Below are positions 53,532 to 63,073 of a stretch of DNA of 64,000 nt, in pieces. Under the pieces are notes generated by a model, which was given only the letters and a program-made list of their open reading frames with translations, did no database searches and had not been told where the DNA came from. Position 1 is the first letter of the stretch; each line of letters opens with the position of its first letter. The stretch is from contig NZ_JAATEO010000002.1 in NCBI RefSeq assembly GCF_012034245.1, positions 282,942 to 346,941 of the forward strand, written 5' to 3'. This stretch comes from Micromonospora thermarum (lineage in GTDB: Bacteria; Actinomycetota; Actinomycetes; Mycobacteriales; Micromonosporaceae). The position numbers and the translations under genes were made by a program.

Positions 53532-54353
53532 GTGACTTTCCAGGGCTCGGTCCGCAAGGCAGGACTCGTCGTGGCGATCGCCGCGCTCGCCATGAGCGCC
53601 GCCGGTTGCGCCAAGAAGGACGAGAGCGAGGTCCAGGCGAACGGTGTCAGGCTCATCGAGAAGGGCAAGCTGACCGTCTGCACCCACCTGCCGTACGCGC
53701 CGTTCCAGTCCAAGGACGCCAGCGGCAAGGTGGTCGGGTTCGACGTCGACGTGATGGACCTGGTCGCCAAGGAGCTGGGCGTCGAGCAGACGATCGTCGA
53801 CACCCCGTTCGAGGGGATCAAGTCCGGCCAGGACCTGAACACCGGCAAGTGCGACGCGGCCGCCGCCGGCATGACCATCACCGAGGAGCGCCAGAAGGTG
53901 ATGGACTTCTCCGACCCGTACTTCGACGCGACTCAGGCGATGCTCGTCAAGACCGGCAAGCCGTACAAGTCGCTCGACGACCTCCGGGGCAAGAAGCTCG
54001 GTATCCAGGCGTCGACCACGGGCCGCGACTACGCCAAGAAGTTCGAGCAGGAGAAGGGCCTCCAGCTCGTCGAGTTCGAGGACCTCGCCGCCCTGCAGCA
54101 GGCCCTCGCCAACGGCCAGGTCGAGGCCGCCATCAACGACCTGCCGGTCTGGACCGAGTACATCAAGGAGAACCCGGGCGGGTTCGAGGTGACGGCGGAG
54201 TTCGACACCGGCGAGCAGTACGGCTTCTCGGTGAAGAAGGACGGCAACCCGGAGCTGCTCAAGAAGATCAACGAGGTGCTGACCAAGGCCAAGCAGGACG
54301 GCAGCTACGACAAGATCTACGAGAAGTGGATCGGCAAGCAGCCGGCCAACTGA
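53532..54353 (+). CDS. Polar amino-acid ABC transporter substrate-binding lipoprotein
   Basis: The GTG at 53532 follows GGAGGGACG; 273 residues. The lipobox is SAAGC near residue 23. The SBP_bac_3 fold is clear ([65 protein letters not shown]). It has the usual Arg-containing ligand loop TITEERQ. The ligand is probably glutamine/glutamate or a similar amino acid. A 12-bp hairpin between this gene and the permease would favour its mRNA. Confidence 0.95.
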   Translation: MTFQGSVRKAGLVVAIAALAMSAAGCAKKDESEVQANGVRLIEKGKLTVCTHLPYAPFQSKDASGKVVGFDVDVMDLVAKELGVEQTIVDTPFEGIKSGQDLNTGKCDAAAAGMTITEERQKVMDFSDPYFDATQAMLVKTGKPYKSLDDLRGKKLGIQASTTGRDYAKKFEQEKGLQLVEFEDLAALQQALANGQVEAAINDLPVWTEYIKENPGGFEVTAEFDTGEQYGFSVKKDGNPELLKKINEVLTKAKQDGSYDKIYEKWIGKQPAN

Positions 54354-54368
54354 CCGAACCGTCTGGCA

Positions 54369-54397
54369 GGAGGGCGCGCGCCCGGCGCGCGCCCTCC
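54369..54397 (+). terminator. Intra-operon hairpin after the amino-acid binding-protein gene
   Basis: A perfect 12-bp stem (54369-54380 with 54386-54397, 5-nt loop) is followed by CCCTT, 15 nt after the stop and 25 nt before the permease start. It is probably an attenuator. Confidence 0.7.
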
Positions 54398-54421
54398 CCC
54401 TTGGGCAAGGAGCATCGAACG

Positions 54422-55216
54422 ATGAAGCTGCGACGCCGCCAGCGAGAGCGGTTGTCCCTCTGGCTCCAGTACCTGGCCTTCGTCGCCGTCATCGCCGTGG
54501 TGGTCTACGCCGCGGACTGGGGCAGGTTGAAAGAGGCGTTCTTCCGCGTCGACATCATCGAGTCGATGTTCCCGACGATCATCACCGTCGCGCTGCGGAA
54601 CACGATCCTCTACACGCTGGGCGCGTTCGCCTTCGGCCTGGTGTTCGGCACCCTTCTCGCGCTGATGCGGCTGTCCCGGGTCGCTCCGTACCGTTGGGTG
54701 GCGACCGCGTACATCGAGCTGTTCCGGGGCCTGCCGGCGCTGCTGGTGCTCTTCCTCGTCGGGTACGGCATCCCCATCGCCTTCCCCGAGCGGGAGATCC
54801 CGGGCGGCGTGTTCGGTTCGATCGCGATCGGTCTCGGGTTGACCGCCGCGGCGTACATGGCGGAGACCATCCGGGCTGGCATCCAGGCCGTGCCGAAGGG
54901 GCAGATGGAGGCGGCGCGCACCCTCGGCATGTCGCACTTCACCGCGATGCGCACCATCGTCATCCCGCAGGCGTTCCGGATCGTGATCCCGCCGCTGACG
55001 AACGAACTCATCCTGCTCACCAAGGACTCGTCGCTCGCCTACGTGCTCGGCGTGACGGCGTCGACCATCGAGGTGACCAAGTTCGGCCGGGACACGCTGA
55101 ACGACCGGGTGAACGCCACGCCGCTGCTGGTGGCCGGCTTCACCTACCTGATCATCACCCTGCCCCTGTCCCAGGTGGTACGGCGCCTCGAACTCCGCTA
55201 CGCCAAGGCTCGGTGA
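54422..55216 (+). CDS. Polar amino-acid ABC transporter permease (HisM/GlnP type)
   Basis: The ATG at 54422 (AAGGAG upstream) gives 264 residues. It has a basic N-terminus, five to six membrane helices and the HisM family loop [37 protein letters not shown], where the ATPase docks. [21 protein letters not shown] is the conserved N-terminal region of this permease family. Its stop overlaps a possible GTG start of the ATPase gene at 55213. Confidence 0.95.
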   Translation: MKLRRRQRERLSLWLQYLAFVAVIAVVVYAADWGRLKEAFFRVDIIESMFPTIITVALRNTILYTLGAFAFGLVFGTLLALMRLSRVAPYRWVATAYIELFRGLPALLVLFLVGYGIPIAFPEREIPGGVFGSIAIGLGLTAAAYMAETIRAGIQAVPKGQMEAARTLGMSHFTAMRTIVIPQAFRIVIPPLTNELILLTKDSSLAYVLGVTASTIEVTKFGRDTLNDRVNATPLLVAGFTYLIITLPLSQVVRRLELRYAKAR

Positions 55217-55221
55217 TCCAC

Positions 55222-56061
55222 ATGACGACTCCCCAGTCCCGGCCCGCCGTCGAGATCCGCGACCTGCACAAGTCCTTCGGCCCGCTCGAAGTGCTCAAGG
55301 GCATCGACTTCGAGGTCGGCCACGGCGAGGTGGTCTGCGTCATCGGGCCGTCCGGTTCCGGCAAGTCGACGCTGCTGCGCTGCGTCAACCTGCTGGAGGA
55401 GCCGACCGCCGGCAAGATCTGGGTGAACGGGACCGAGATGACCGACCCGGACGTCGAGATCGACTCGGTACGCCGCGGCATCGGCATGGTCTTCCAGTCG
55501 TTCAACCTCTTCCCGCACCTGACCGTGCTGGACAACCTCACCATCGCCCAGCGCCGCGTGCTGCGGCGCCGCCGCGCCGAGGCCGAGCGGATCGCGCGGG
55601 ACAACCTGGAGCGGGTCGGCCTGGCCGACAAGGCCGGCGCGTTCCCGGCGCAGCTCTCCGGCGGGCAGCAGCAGCGGGCGGCGATCGCCCGATCGCTCTC
55701 GATGGAGCCCAAGCTGATGCTCTTCGACGAGCCGACCTCCGCACTCGACCCGGAACTCGTCGGCGACGTGCTCACCGTCATGCGCACGCTCGCCGAGGAC
55801 GGCATGACGATGATGGTGGTCACCCACGAGATGGCGTTCGCCCGGGACGTCGCCGACCGCGTCGTGTTCATGGACGGCGGCGTGGTGGTCGAGCAGGGGC
55901 CGCCGCAGGAGGTGCTCGGCGCGCCGCGGCACGAACGGACCCGCTCCTTCCTGTCCCGGGTCCTCGACCCGACCCACGTCGCGCAGCTGGGGCAGCCCAC
56001 CCAGTCCCCGGAGCCCTCGCAGCCGCCGCGCCTGCCGGCCGACGACCGTCACAACCTGTGA
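55222..56061 (+). CDS. Polar amino-acid ABC transporter ATP-binding protein (GlnQ type)
   Basis: The ATG at 55222 gives 279 residues; an in-frame GTG at 55213 overlaps the permease stop and is also possible. Motifs: Walker [11 protein letters not shown]-loop [10 protein letters not shown], signature [15 protein letters not shown], Walker [16 protein letters not shown] and H-loop VTHEMAFA. This is the full GlnQ/HisP pattern. The C-terminal 30 residues are Pro/Gln-rich and extend past the usual end. It completes the importer with the two upstream genes. Confidence 0.95.
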   Translation: MTTPQSRPAVEIRDLHKSFGPLEVLKGIDFEVGHGEVVCVIGPSGSGKSTLLRCVNLLEEPTAGKIWVNGTEMTDPDVEIDSVRRGIGMVFQSFNLFPHLTVLDNLTIAQRRVLRRRRAEAERIARDNLERVGLADKAGAFPAQLSGGQQQRAAIARSLSMEPKLMLFDEPTSALDPELVGDVLTVMRTLAEDGMTMMVVTHEMAFARDVADRVVFMDGGVVVEQGPPQEVLGAPRHERTRSFLSRVLDPTHVAQLGQPTQSPEPSQPPRLPADDRHNL

Positions 56062-56135
56062 CGGCCGGACCTCCCCGGTGAGGGTGTGTGCGAGCGCCGC
56101 AGGCGGGTACGCCCGACCGGACCGGGGAGGGACGG

Positions 56136-56576
56136 ATGGCCAGCGAGGCGCCGGACTACTTCCAGCCCGAGGGCGGGCTGGTGCTCACGCATCTGCTGAT
56201 CGTGCGGGACGTGGACCGGTCACGGGAGTTCTACCAGCGGGTGCTGGGAGCGACGGTGGTGCGGGAACGCCGGCCGGCGATCCTGCGGTTCCACAACAGC
56301 TACATTGTGATCAACGACGAGGGCGGGCCGACCGACGACAAGCCGGACGTACGAGCCCAGGCGCCGCCGGATTCGCACACCCTGAGCAGCGCGATGAACA
56401 TCCGGGTCACCGATGTCCGCGCGGTCTACGAGCAGTGGCGGTCGCGGGGCGGGGAGTTCCTGACCGCGCCGAAGGACCACGGCGTCGAGATCCGGTGCTA
56501 CCTGCGGGATCCGGACGGCTACCTGATCGAGCTCGGTCAGGGCACCGGGATCCTCGCCGAGATGGGCCAGACCTGA
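56136..56576 (+). CDS. VOC-superfamily (glyoxalase-like) protein
   Basis: The ATG at 56136 has GGGGAGG just upstream, giving 146 residues. Two beta-alpha-beta-beta-beta halves are visible: LTHLLIVRDVDRSREFYQRVLGATVV and NIRVTDVRAVYEQWRSRGGEFL ... EIRCYLRDPDGYLIELGQ. The usual metal-binding His and Glu are at THLL and LIELGQ. VOC proteins include lyases, dioxygenases and bleomycin-type resistance proteins. The ribosome binding site lies in the right arm of a 10-bp repeat (56070-56079 with 56121-56130) that could fold and mask it. Confidence 0.9.
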   Translation: MASEAPDYFQPEGGLVLTHLLIVRDVDRSREFYQRVLGATVVRERRPAILRFHNSYIVINDEGGPTDDKPDVRAQAPPDSHTLSSAMNIRVTDVRAVYEQWRSRGGEFLTAPKDHGVEIRCYLRDPDGYLIELGQGTGILAEMGQT

Positions 56577-56649
56577 CCCGGAGAGCGCCCCGCCGTTTGT
56601 GGCCGGTGGCTCCGGGTAGCCAGCCGCGTTCCAGACGGAAGGACGGGGC

Positions 56650-57036
56650 ATGGCGGAGCTGCAGTTCTTCGAGAAGGTGGCCGCACGGGCAGGCGTTCCG
56701 TCGGACACGGCGCAATCCCTGACCGAGGCCACGCTGCGGACGCTCGCCGAGCGGATCAGCGGCGGCGAGGCCGCGGACCTGGCCGACCACATCGCGTACG
56801 AGCTACGCGACCTCCTGGTCAAGGGCAGCGAGGAGCCGGAGGTGTTCGGGTACGACGAGTTCCTGCGGCGGGTGGCGGACCGTGCCGGTGTCGAGCAGGA
56901 CGTCGCCGAGCGCGGCGCGCGGGCCGTCCTGCAGACCATGCACCGCGTGGTCGGGCACGACGAGTTCGAGGACGCGATGGCGCAACTGCCGAAGGAGATC
57001 GGGGCCCTGGCCCAGCCGGTGCCCCGCGAGCCCTGA
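56650..57036 (+). CDS. DUF2267 protein
   Basis: The ATG at 56650 (GGAAGGACGGGGC upstream) gives 128 residues. DUF2267 appears in two tandem repeats: FFEKVAARAGVPSDTAQSLTEATLRTLAERISGGEAADLADH and FLRRVADRAGVEQDVAERGARAVLQTM ... DEFEDAMAQLP. All-helical; function unknown, often stress-linked in actinobacteria. It terminates at a 15-bp hairpin. Confidence 0.92.
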   Translation: MAELQFFEKVAARAGVPSDTAQSLTEATLRTLAERISGGEAADLADHIAYELRDLLVKGSEEPEVFGYDEFLRRVADRAGVEQDVAERGARAVLQTMHRVVGHDEFEDAMAQLPKEIGALAQPVPREP

Positions 57037-57072
57037 CCGAGGCCGGCGCGCCCGGCCCCGGACGGCGGGAGA

Positions 57073-57111
57073 TCAGGGCGTCCTTCAGGTACGACGTGAA
57101 GGACGCCCTGA
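57073..57111. terminator. Bidirectional hairpin terminator
   Basis: A perfect 15-bp stem (57073-57087 with 57097-57111, 9-nt loop) lies between the convergent DUF2267 and esterase-like genes. Confidence 0.85.
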
Positions 57112-57131
57112 CCGTGGGCGGCAGAACCCCG

Positions 57132-59384
57132 CTACCGCAGGCCGGGAACGTCGAGGACGATCAGCTCGGTGTCGTCGGCGCGGCCGGGGATCCGGCCGTC
57201 GTTGCCCGGGAAGTTGTTGTCGTTGGCCACGAGCACCCGGTCGCCGGCCAGCGGCAGCACCGACTCGACGGACTGGAGCGGGAACGAGAAGAGCGGTCCG
57301 ACGCCGTACTCGCCCGGCCGCGCCGGCGTGGAGACGCCGTCGGGGTCGGCGATCCGCATCAGGTCCACCGCGGTACGGCGGGGGAGCGTCCCGTCCGCCG
57401 CCGCGCCGTCGAGGTCGGTGACCACCAGCCGCTTCACCAGCGACTGGGGACCCATCGCGTTGTCCCGCTCGATGAGCAGCAGCCGCCGGCCGTCGAGCAC
57501 CGCCGCGTCGCCCACGACGAGGGACGGATCGTCCACCCGGAACGACCACGTGCGGCCGGTGTACCGGTTGGCGCGGACGTCGAACTCGTACACGACGCGG
57601 CGGCGCTGGTCGGGGTCGTCGGTCTTCGCCCCTTCGAGGATCGGGTAGAGCGTCCACCCGTCCCGGCTGGCCGCCATCGCCTCGAAGCCGCGGCTGGCCG
57701 GAACGGTCGGCGTCTCGCCGGGCGCCAGGTCCGGCGACTGCGGCGACTTGGCCCCGTCCGGCAGCGGGATCGGCGCCTGGAGCACCGTGCCGGTCCGGTC
57801 GGTGCGGATCAGGTACGGGCCGAACTCGTCACCGATCCACAGGTCGCCGCGGGCGTCCCGGGCGAGCGACTCGATGTCGAGGTCGGCACCGGTCAGCAGC
57901 CGGTCGGCGGTGTCGTCGTTGACGATCGGGAAGGGCACCTTCCGGTCCGGGTCGCGGAAGCTGAGGACGCCGCGTACGAGCACCTCGCCGGTCCGGTACC
58001 GGGGCTCGATGTCGTACGCCCGCAGCAGGAAGTCGGCCGAGTTGTTCTTGGCGCCGAAGCCGTTGTCCGGCATGGCGAGCAGCCGGTCGCCGGAGCGGTC
58101 GCCGGCCCGCATCGGGATGACCGCGGAGAAGCCGGGGATGGGCTGACCCGGGAACGGCGGCGTGACCCCGTTCACCGGCGTCGGTGCGAGCTGGGTGCCG
58201 GACACCGGGCCCGGCTGGTACGCGGTGGCGGACAGCAGCGCCCGGCCGGTGAGTTCCGGCTCCGGCCGCAGCGCGACGCTCAGCGCGTACACCCGGGTGG
58301 TCTGCGCCGGGTTGGCGTTGTCGTCGGAGAGGAGATAGAGCAGCTGCCGCCCGCCGGGCAACCGGCCGCCCAGCGCCATGCCCTCGATGTTGTCCAGCAA
58401 CGGGTTCGGCTGCGGCTGCTTCGCTGTGGCGCCGGACGGCGGACAGGCGACGACGTCCACGAGGAGCAGCTTGCCGAGCCAGGCACGCGGATCGGTCAGC
58501 GTGGCCAGGGACTCCACACCGGACACGTCCGGTACGCCGGTGGCGGAGACCCGGTACACCCGTACCGTGTTGCCGACGCCGGCGGTGAAGCCGCGCTCCA
58601 GGGCGAGCAACTGGTCACCGCCCAGCGCCACCAGCTCCACCAGACCGAGGCCCGGGTCGGTGCGGTACGCGTACTGCGTGGTCGGGGTGTAGGTGCGGCC
58701 CTCGCGGCCGTCGTACCGGAGGATGCGCTGCAGCCCGCGGCCCTGGCTGTCGCGGCCGTCCGCGGACAGCGGCCCCTCCATGCCGGCGTAGAGCACCCGG
58801 TGGTCGGGCGTGGCGGCGAGCGCCTCGAAGGTCTGGTTCGCCGCGGCCTGGCCGGCCGGCGCGACCCGGAACCGGGCCGGCACCTCGAACGTCGCGGTCT
58901 GCCGCCCGTCGGCGAGCCGGAACCGCCGGATCGACGGCTCGGACTCGGAACCGGCCAGGATGCTGCCACCGCGTTCGGCGACCAGACCCTCACCGTCGAA
59001 GTCCGCCCCGGTGTAGGGCGTCCCGTCCGGCCGCTTCAGCACCGTGACGCCGCGCACGCCCACCGAGACGCCGCGCCGGTCCGTGGTCAGGTCCAGGTCG
59101 TACACCCGGGCCGGTGTGGCACCGATGTTGTCCACGAGCGCCAGCGCGCCGGACCGGCCGGTCAGCGCCAGCGCGGACAGGCCGGACACGGCGGTGTCCT
59201 GGAAGGTTGCCTTGTCGAGGCCGTCCGAGAAGCCCAGCAGGGAGGCGTCCGGCCCGCAGGGCGCGCCGTGGTGTACGCCGTCGTGGCCGGTCCGGTCCGC
59301 GGCGGCCGCCGGGCCGGTCGAGAAGAGCACGATCGCCGTCGCGGCGAACGCGGCGGCCTTCAGGCGTGTCGAGGAGGTTGTCAC
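57132..59384 (-). CDS. Secreted esterase-like/phytase-like beta-propeller protein
   Basis: The GTG at 59384 gives 750 residues with a signal peptide (LKAAAFAATAIVLFSTGPAAA). Two halves each contain the esterase-like activity of phytase domain: a first at about 55-320 (FDGEGLVAERGGSILAGSESEPSIRRF, QTFEALAATPDHRVLYAGMEGPL) and a second at about 425-740 (DIESLARDARGDLWIGDEFGPYLIRTD, RGFEAMAASRDGWTLYPILEG, LLLIERDNAMGP). The family hydrolyses phosphate or carboxyl esters extracellularly. The DGEGLV/DIESLA and GFEAMA/TFEALA segments are the acidic sites typical of it. Confidence 0.92.
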   Translation of the reverse strand: MTTSSTRLKAAAFAATAIVLFSTGPAAAADRTGHDGVHHGAPCGPDASLLGFSDGLDKATFQDTAVSGLSALALTGRSGALALVDNIGATPARVYDLDLTTDRRGVSVGVRGVTVLKRPDGTPYTGADFDGEGLVAERGGSILAGSESEPSIRRFRLADGRQTATFEVPARFRVAPAGQAAANQTFEALAATPDHRVLYAGMEGPLSADGRDSQGRGLQRILRYDGREGRTYTPTTQYAYRTDPGLGLVELVALGGDQLLALERGFTAGVGNTVRVYRVSATGVPDVSGVESLATLTDPRAWLGKLLLVDVVACPPSGATAKQPQPNPLLDNIEGMALGGRLPGGRQLLYLLSDDNANPAQTTRVYALSVALRPEPELTGRALLSATAYQPGPVSGTQLAPTPVNGVTPPFPGQPIPGFSAVIPMRAGDRSGDRLLAMPDNGFGAKNNSADFLLRAYDIEPRYRTGEVLVRGVLSFRDPDRKVPFPIVNDDTADRLLTGADLDIESLARDARGDLWIGDEFGPYLIRTDRTGTVLQAPIPLPDGAKSPQSPDLAPGETPTVPASRGFEAMAASRDGWTLYPILEGAKTDDPDQRRRVVYEFDVRANRYTGRTWSFRVDDPSLVVGDAAVLDGRRLLLIERDNAMGPQSLVKRLVVTDLDGAAADGTLPRRTAVDLMRIADPDGVSTPARPGEYGVGPLFSFPLQSVESVLPLAGDRVLVANDNNFPGNDGRIPGRADDTELIVLDVPGLR

Positions 59385-59700
59385 GGGTCGATGGAAACCA
59401 CTGCCGTCCGCGTACGCGCGACGGCCAGCCGAACGGTCCGTGAAAGGCGGGTGACCATCCGGCAGGCTCCCGCAGCGAACCCGTGGCCGTCGCGGAAGGG
59501 CCGGCGTCGTGAAGGCAGGACGTGTCTCAGCTCAGAGCCTGTCGAGCTGCCCCACCTGTAGGACCACGGGCGGGCTCCGTGCCGGCCGCGGGCGTTCCGG
59601 GCCGGAACGTGACCTGCGGCGACGAGGGCGTCGCCCCGCCGGCAGTGCCGTCCCCGGGCTCACGGTCGGCGTGCCGGTGTCGTCCGGGTCGGTGGGCGCG
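59385..59700. other. Gene-free stretch
   Basis: These 316 nt lie between the start of the esterase-like gene and the end of the DUF5709 gene, both on the minus strand. I see no conserved protein-like frame and only small hairpins. It should contain the esterase-gene promoter. Confidence 0.5.
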
Positions 59701-60162
59701 TCAGCGCAGGGGGCCGTCGCCCGGGCCGTCGGGATCGGCGACCAGGTGCATCGCGGCCTCCTCGGCGCTGGCGGCGCCCGCGTCGATCCCGGCGTCCCAG
59801 GCGACCGATTCGGCCTCGTCGTCCTCGCGGAAGCCCTCGTCGTAGGCGACCAGGCGTCCCGCGCGGGCCTCGCGCTCGTACCCCCGGCGCACCAGCTCGT
59901 CCTCGTCGTCGGTCGCGTCCGCGTACGGGTCGACGTCCGGCTCCTCCTGGGCCAGCAACTGCGCGAGCGACTCGCCGGCCCGCTGCTCGGCGGGCGTCGT
60001 GCCGTACCGGTTCGCCCCCGACCAGTGGTCGGCGGCGATGACGCCGGTGTCGAGGGGATCGCGGACGCGGTCGTCGTCCAGCGTGTCCGAGGCGTCCAGG
60101 ACTCCGTCGTCCTCGGCCACGTTCCAGTCCTCGACGGCGTCCGTCCGCTCCGTCTGGCTCAC
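59701..60162 (-). CDS. DUF5709 protein
   Basis: The GTG at 60162 (GAGGGAGG upstream) gives 153 residues, very acidic. DUF5709 pattern: LDASDTLDDDRVRDPLDTGVIAADHWSGANRYGTTPAEQRAGESLAQLLAQEEPDVD, then AGRLVAYDEGFREDDE. The family is limited to actinobacteria, appears mostly disordered, and its function is unknown. Confidence 0.93.
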   Translation of the reverse strand: MSQTERTDAVEDWNVAEDDGVLDASDTLDDDRVRDPLDTGVIAADHWSGANRYGTTPAEQRAGESLAQLLAQEEPDVDPYADATDDEDELVRRGYEREARAGRLVAYDEGFREDDEAESVAWDAGIDAGAASAEEAAMHLVADPDGPGDGPLR

Positions 60163-60268
60163 GGCGGCCTCCCTCCTCGCCCTTCAACGATGGGGCCAGC
60201 CTAGTCCTCCACGTCCGTTGGGACGCGGGTGAGGAGGAGAAACCTGCGGCCAGGGGGCGAGCGGGACG

Positions 60269-61477
60269 TCAGCCGTCCCGCCCGCCGGACCGGCGCCGGT
60301 ACGTCGCCCCGAGCACGACGCTCAGGAGGATGGCGGCGCCGAGGCCGAGCGCGAGCGGCGACGACAGCGACGAGGAGTTGCCGGCTCCACCACGCCCGTC
60401 TCCGGCCGCGATGACGACCCGGTCGTCCTTGCCCTTCTTCTCCTCCGGGGCGACCAGACGGCCGACGGATTCGTCGGGGGAGCGGCCGAATCCCCAGTTG
60501 AGCAGCGCCGTCGCCTCGCCCAGGCTGCCCAGCGGCGCGGTCTCCGCGCCGAGCAGGGTCACGGCGAGCCGCCGTCCGTCGCGTTCCGCCACCCCGACGT
60601 ACGTCTGCCGGGCCAGGTCGGTGAAGCCGGTCTTGCCCCCGAGCATCCCGGGGTACGCGCCCAGGAGGGCGTTGTCGTTCCTGATCCCGAAGGCGACGCG
60701 CCCCCGCTGTTCGGCCACCTCTGCCGTGCGGGTCGCCATGTACCTCCGGAAGTCCTCCCGCGCGAAGGCGGCCCGGGTGATGAGCGCGAGGTCGTACGCG
60801 CTGGTGTACTGGCCGGGACCGTCCAGGCCGGACGGTGTCGCGGCGTGCGTCTGGTACGCACGCAGCCGGCGCGCCTCGTCGTTCATCGCCTGCACCCCGC
60901 CGGGCCGCCCGGCGGCACCGCCGCCGAGCCGGGCCAGCACGTTGGCCGCGTCGTTCCCGGATTCGAGGAGCAGGCCCAGCCACAGGTCCTCGACCGAGTA
61001 GCGGCCACCCGGGACCACCCCCATGAGCGAGCTCTCCGGATCGAGGTCGCGCAGGTCCTCCCGCTTCACCTCGACCACCTGAGCCGGGTCGAGGCGGGGC
61101 ATCAGGGCGGCGGCCAGCAGCAGTTTCTGCACGCTGGCCGGCGTCCGGTGCTCGTGGGGTCCGCAGCCACCCAGGACACGGCCGCTGTCCAGGTCGGCCA
61201 CCACCCAGGAGGTGGCGGTGACGGCCGGCGGCCTCGGCGCACCACCGGGTGCGGCGAGCCCCGCCGTCGCCAGCCCTTCCCCGCCGACCGCCCGGTGTGC
61301 CGGGTCGACCGGCGGCGGTGACGGTGTGGCGGGCGGGCGCCCCGGTGACTCCACAGTGGGGCAAGGCCGGTGCGGTGCGGCCATCGCCCGGGTCCGGGTC
61401 GTGATCGCGCCGACGGGCGACACGAGGAGGGCGCTCAACGTCACGGCGACAATGCGAAAGGGAGTCACGTCACGCAC
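60269..61477 (-). CDS. D-alanyl-D-alanine carboxypeptidase (low-molecular-weight PBP)
   Basis: The GTG at 61477 (or 61468) begins VRDVTPFRIVAVTLSALLVSPVGA, a signal peptide; about 402 residues. Penicillin-binding motifs are complete: SVQK (SxxK Ser near 114), SGN in LESGNDAANVLARL and KTG in LGGKTGFTDLARQ. A C-terminal transmembrane helix (LALGLGAAILLSVVLGATY) followed by RRR anchors it to the membrane. Such enzymes trim peptidoglycan pentapeptides. The Pro-rich stretch after the signal (PGRPPATPSPPPVDP) is typical of the actinobacterial type. Confidence 0.93.
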   Translation of the reverse strand: MRDVTPFRIVAVTLSALLVSPVGAITTRTRAMAAPHRPCPTVESPGRPPATPSPPPVDPAHRAVGGEGLATAGLAAPGGAPRPPAVTATSWVVADLDSGRVLGGCGPHEHRTPASVQKLLLAAALMPRLDPAQVVEVKREDLRDLDPESSLMGVVPGGRYSVEDLWLGLLLESGNDAANVLARLGGGAAGRPGGVQAMNDEARRLRAYQTHAATPSGLDGPGQYTSAYDLALITRAAFAREDFRRYMATRTAEVAEQRGRVAFGIRNDNALLGAYPGMLGGKTGFTDLARQTYVGVAERDGRRLAVTLLGAETAPLGSLGEATALLNWGFGRSPDESVGRLVAPEEKKGKDDRVVIAAGDGRGGAGNSSSLSSPLALGLGAAILLSVVLGATYRRRSGGRDG

Positions 61478-61737
61478 GGTAACGGCACGTGCGGCGGGCG
61501 CGCGCCGATTGGAGAAAGCGCGAGGTATGGACGGTAAGGCGAGGTCTGGACGAGTACCGCCGGTGAGATACCGGCCTGGTCGTCCTCGACCGCGACGTCG
61601 CCAACCGCCGCCGCTCCGACGGTTTCCTCCGCGACGCCCGCCGTCGTGCCGGTTCGGCCGCGAAGAGCCCGAGCTGACCGGAATCCAGCCACGCCGTACA
61701 GGGAGGTTGCTACTCCTTTGTCGCGTATCGTCCCGTC

Positions 61738-62067
61738 TCACCCGGGCGGCGGGATCTCCCGGCGCGGCGTCACGCCCAGGGCGGCAAGTCGCGCCAGGAT
61801 CGCCTCGCTGGCCCGTTCGGCGAGCGCGGCGATCGTGAGCGACGGGTTGACGGTCAGCGCGGCCGGCACCGCCGAGGCGTCGGTGACGAAGAGATCGGGA
61901 TGACCGCGTAGCACGTGGTCGGGGGTGAGCGCGGAGGTCGCCGGGTCGTCGCCGAGCCGGCAGCTCCCCAGCGGGTGGGCGGTGACCGCCCCGCCGACCT
62001 CCTCCGTCCAGGGGTGGACGGTCGCCAGGCCACCGGCGAAGACGCGGCGGACGGCGGTGTCGGCGGC
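61738..62067 (-). pseudogene. C-terminal remnant of a GMC oxidoreductase gene
   Basis: In frame directly after the stop of the next minus-strand gene (62068), the sequence codes about 109 residues ending at TGA 61738-61740. It has the GMC C-terminal motif VTAHPLGSCRLGDDPATSAL, DLFVTDASAVPAALTVNPSLTIAALAER. His in AHPLG and Asn in NPSLT are the active-site pair of cholesterol-oxidase-like enzymes. There is no start codon and the FAD-binding half is absent, so the gene is a truncated relic unless the stop is read through. Confidence 0.75.
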
Positions 62068-63000
62068 TCAGCGCAGGCCGACCTCGGCGTGCGCCGTACC
62101 GTGCAGGTGCCAGCGGCGCTCGGGTCGCCAGTCGCCGCCACCCGCACGGGTCTCCAGCAGGATCTCGGCGTCGGCGCGCTCGGAGTTGTGGCAGACGCAC
62201 CGCGACCCGTCCGGGTCGGTGTACGGCACGCTGAGCGTGCGGTCCGCGGGCTGCCGGACCGTCACCGACAACCGCCGGTCCCCGCTCCGGCCGCGCACCC
62301 GCCACTCCGGGAGGGCGAGCACCCCGCGAAACCGCAGCGCGGCCAGCAGCGGGTCACCACCCGGCCAGTCCACGCCGTCGATGCGGAGCCGGACGAACGG
62401 CAGGACGGGCAGGTGCCGCCAGCCCCGGCGACGGGCCACCGCGGCCACGATCTCCAGCACGTCGCCGCCGCCGAGGTCGGCGTGCAGCCAGGACCAGCGG
62501 CGGGCCATGCCGTGCCCGAAGATGCGGCCGGTCGCACCGGGGGCGTCGGTCAGGCGTACGACCTGGTCGCCGTAGCGCACCTCGCCGTCGTGCAGCGCCC
62601 TCGGCGCCGGCACGACCTGCGCCGCCGGAAGCACTTCCCGGTGCCACGCCCACCGGGGGAACGTGTAGATCGGCGGGGCGCCGTCCCGCCAGGACACGTC
62701 CCAGGAGACGTCCTCGACCTGGCCGGTGAACCGGTCGCGGGTCATCCGGACGTCGCCGCTGGCGAAGACCGCGCCGTCGGGTCGCCAGGGCGCGGCCGGC
62801 ACGTGGCGCAGCACCGGCCGGCCGTCCGGGGGGAAGACGCCGACGAGCCCGTGCGCGTACGGGGTGGCGCCGTCGGTGGGGGCGACCAGTTCGTGGTGCA
62901 GCCAGACGCCGGTCCCGGTCGCCGGGTCGGTGATGGTCGTGTACCAGACCTCCTTGCGGCCGGCCTGGCCACGCCACCGGGATGCCAGCAGATCCTCCAT
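62068..63000 (-). CDS. Lipocalin-like / AttH-CrtC-like protein, hypothetical
   Basis: The ATG at 63000 has GAGGAG 8 nt upstream (GTG at 63009 is an alternative); 310 residues. Two similar beta-barrel halves, rich in Trp, Arg and Asp, are visible (EVWYTTITDPATGTGVWLHHELVAPTDG; DVSWDVSWRDGAPPIYTFPRWAWHREVLPAAQVVPAP). This resembles the AttH/hydroxyneurosporene-synthase-like lipocalin double barrel, which acts on hydrophobic molecules. No signal peptide. Because it sits between a GntR regulator and a GMC oxidoreductase tail, it may belong to a lipid or steroid degradation unit of which only part remains. Confidence 0.72.
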   Translation of the reverse strand: MEDLLASRWRGQAGRKEVWYTTITDPATGTGVWLHHELVAPTDGATPYAHGLVGVFPPDGRPVLRHVPAAPWRPDGAVFASGDVRMTRDRFTGQVEDVSWDVSWRDGAPPIYTFPRWAWHREVLPAAQVVPAPRALHDGEVRYGDQVVRLTDAPGATGRIFGHGMARRWSWLHADLGGGDVLEIVAAVARRRGWRHLPVLPFVRLRIDGVDWPGGDPLLAALRFRGVLALPEWRVRGRSGDRRLSVTVRQPADRTLSVPYTDPDGSRCVCHNSERADAEILLETRAGGGDWRPERRWHLHGTAHAEVGLR

Positions 63001-63073
63001 GTCCCACACTCCTCGCGATCGGGTCGAGCGGGCGGTCGGGCAGGTGCGGTGGTGCGGCCGGCGGCCCGGTCGG

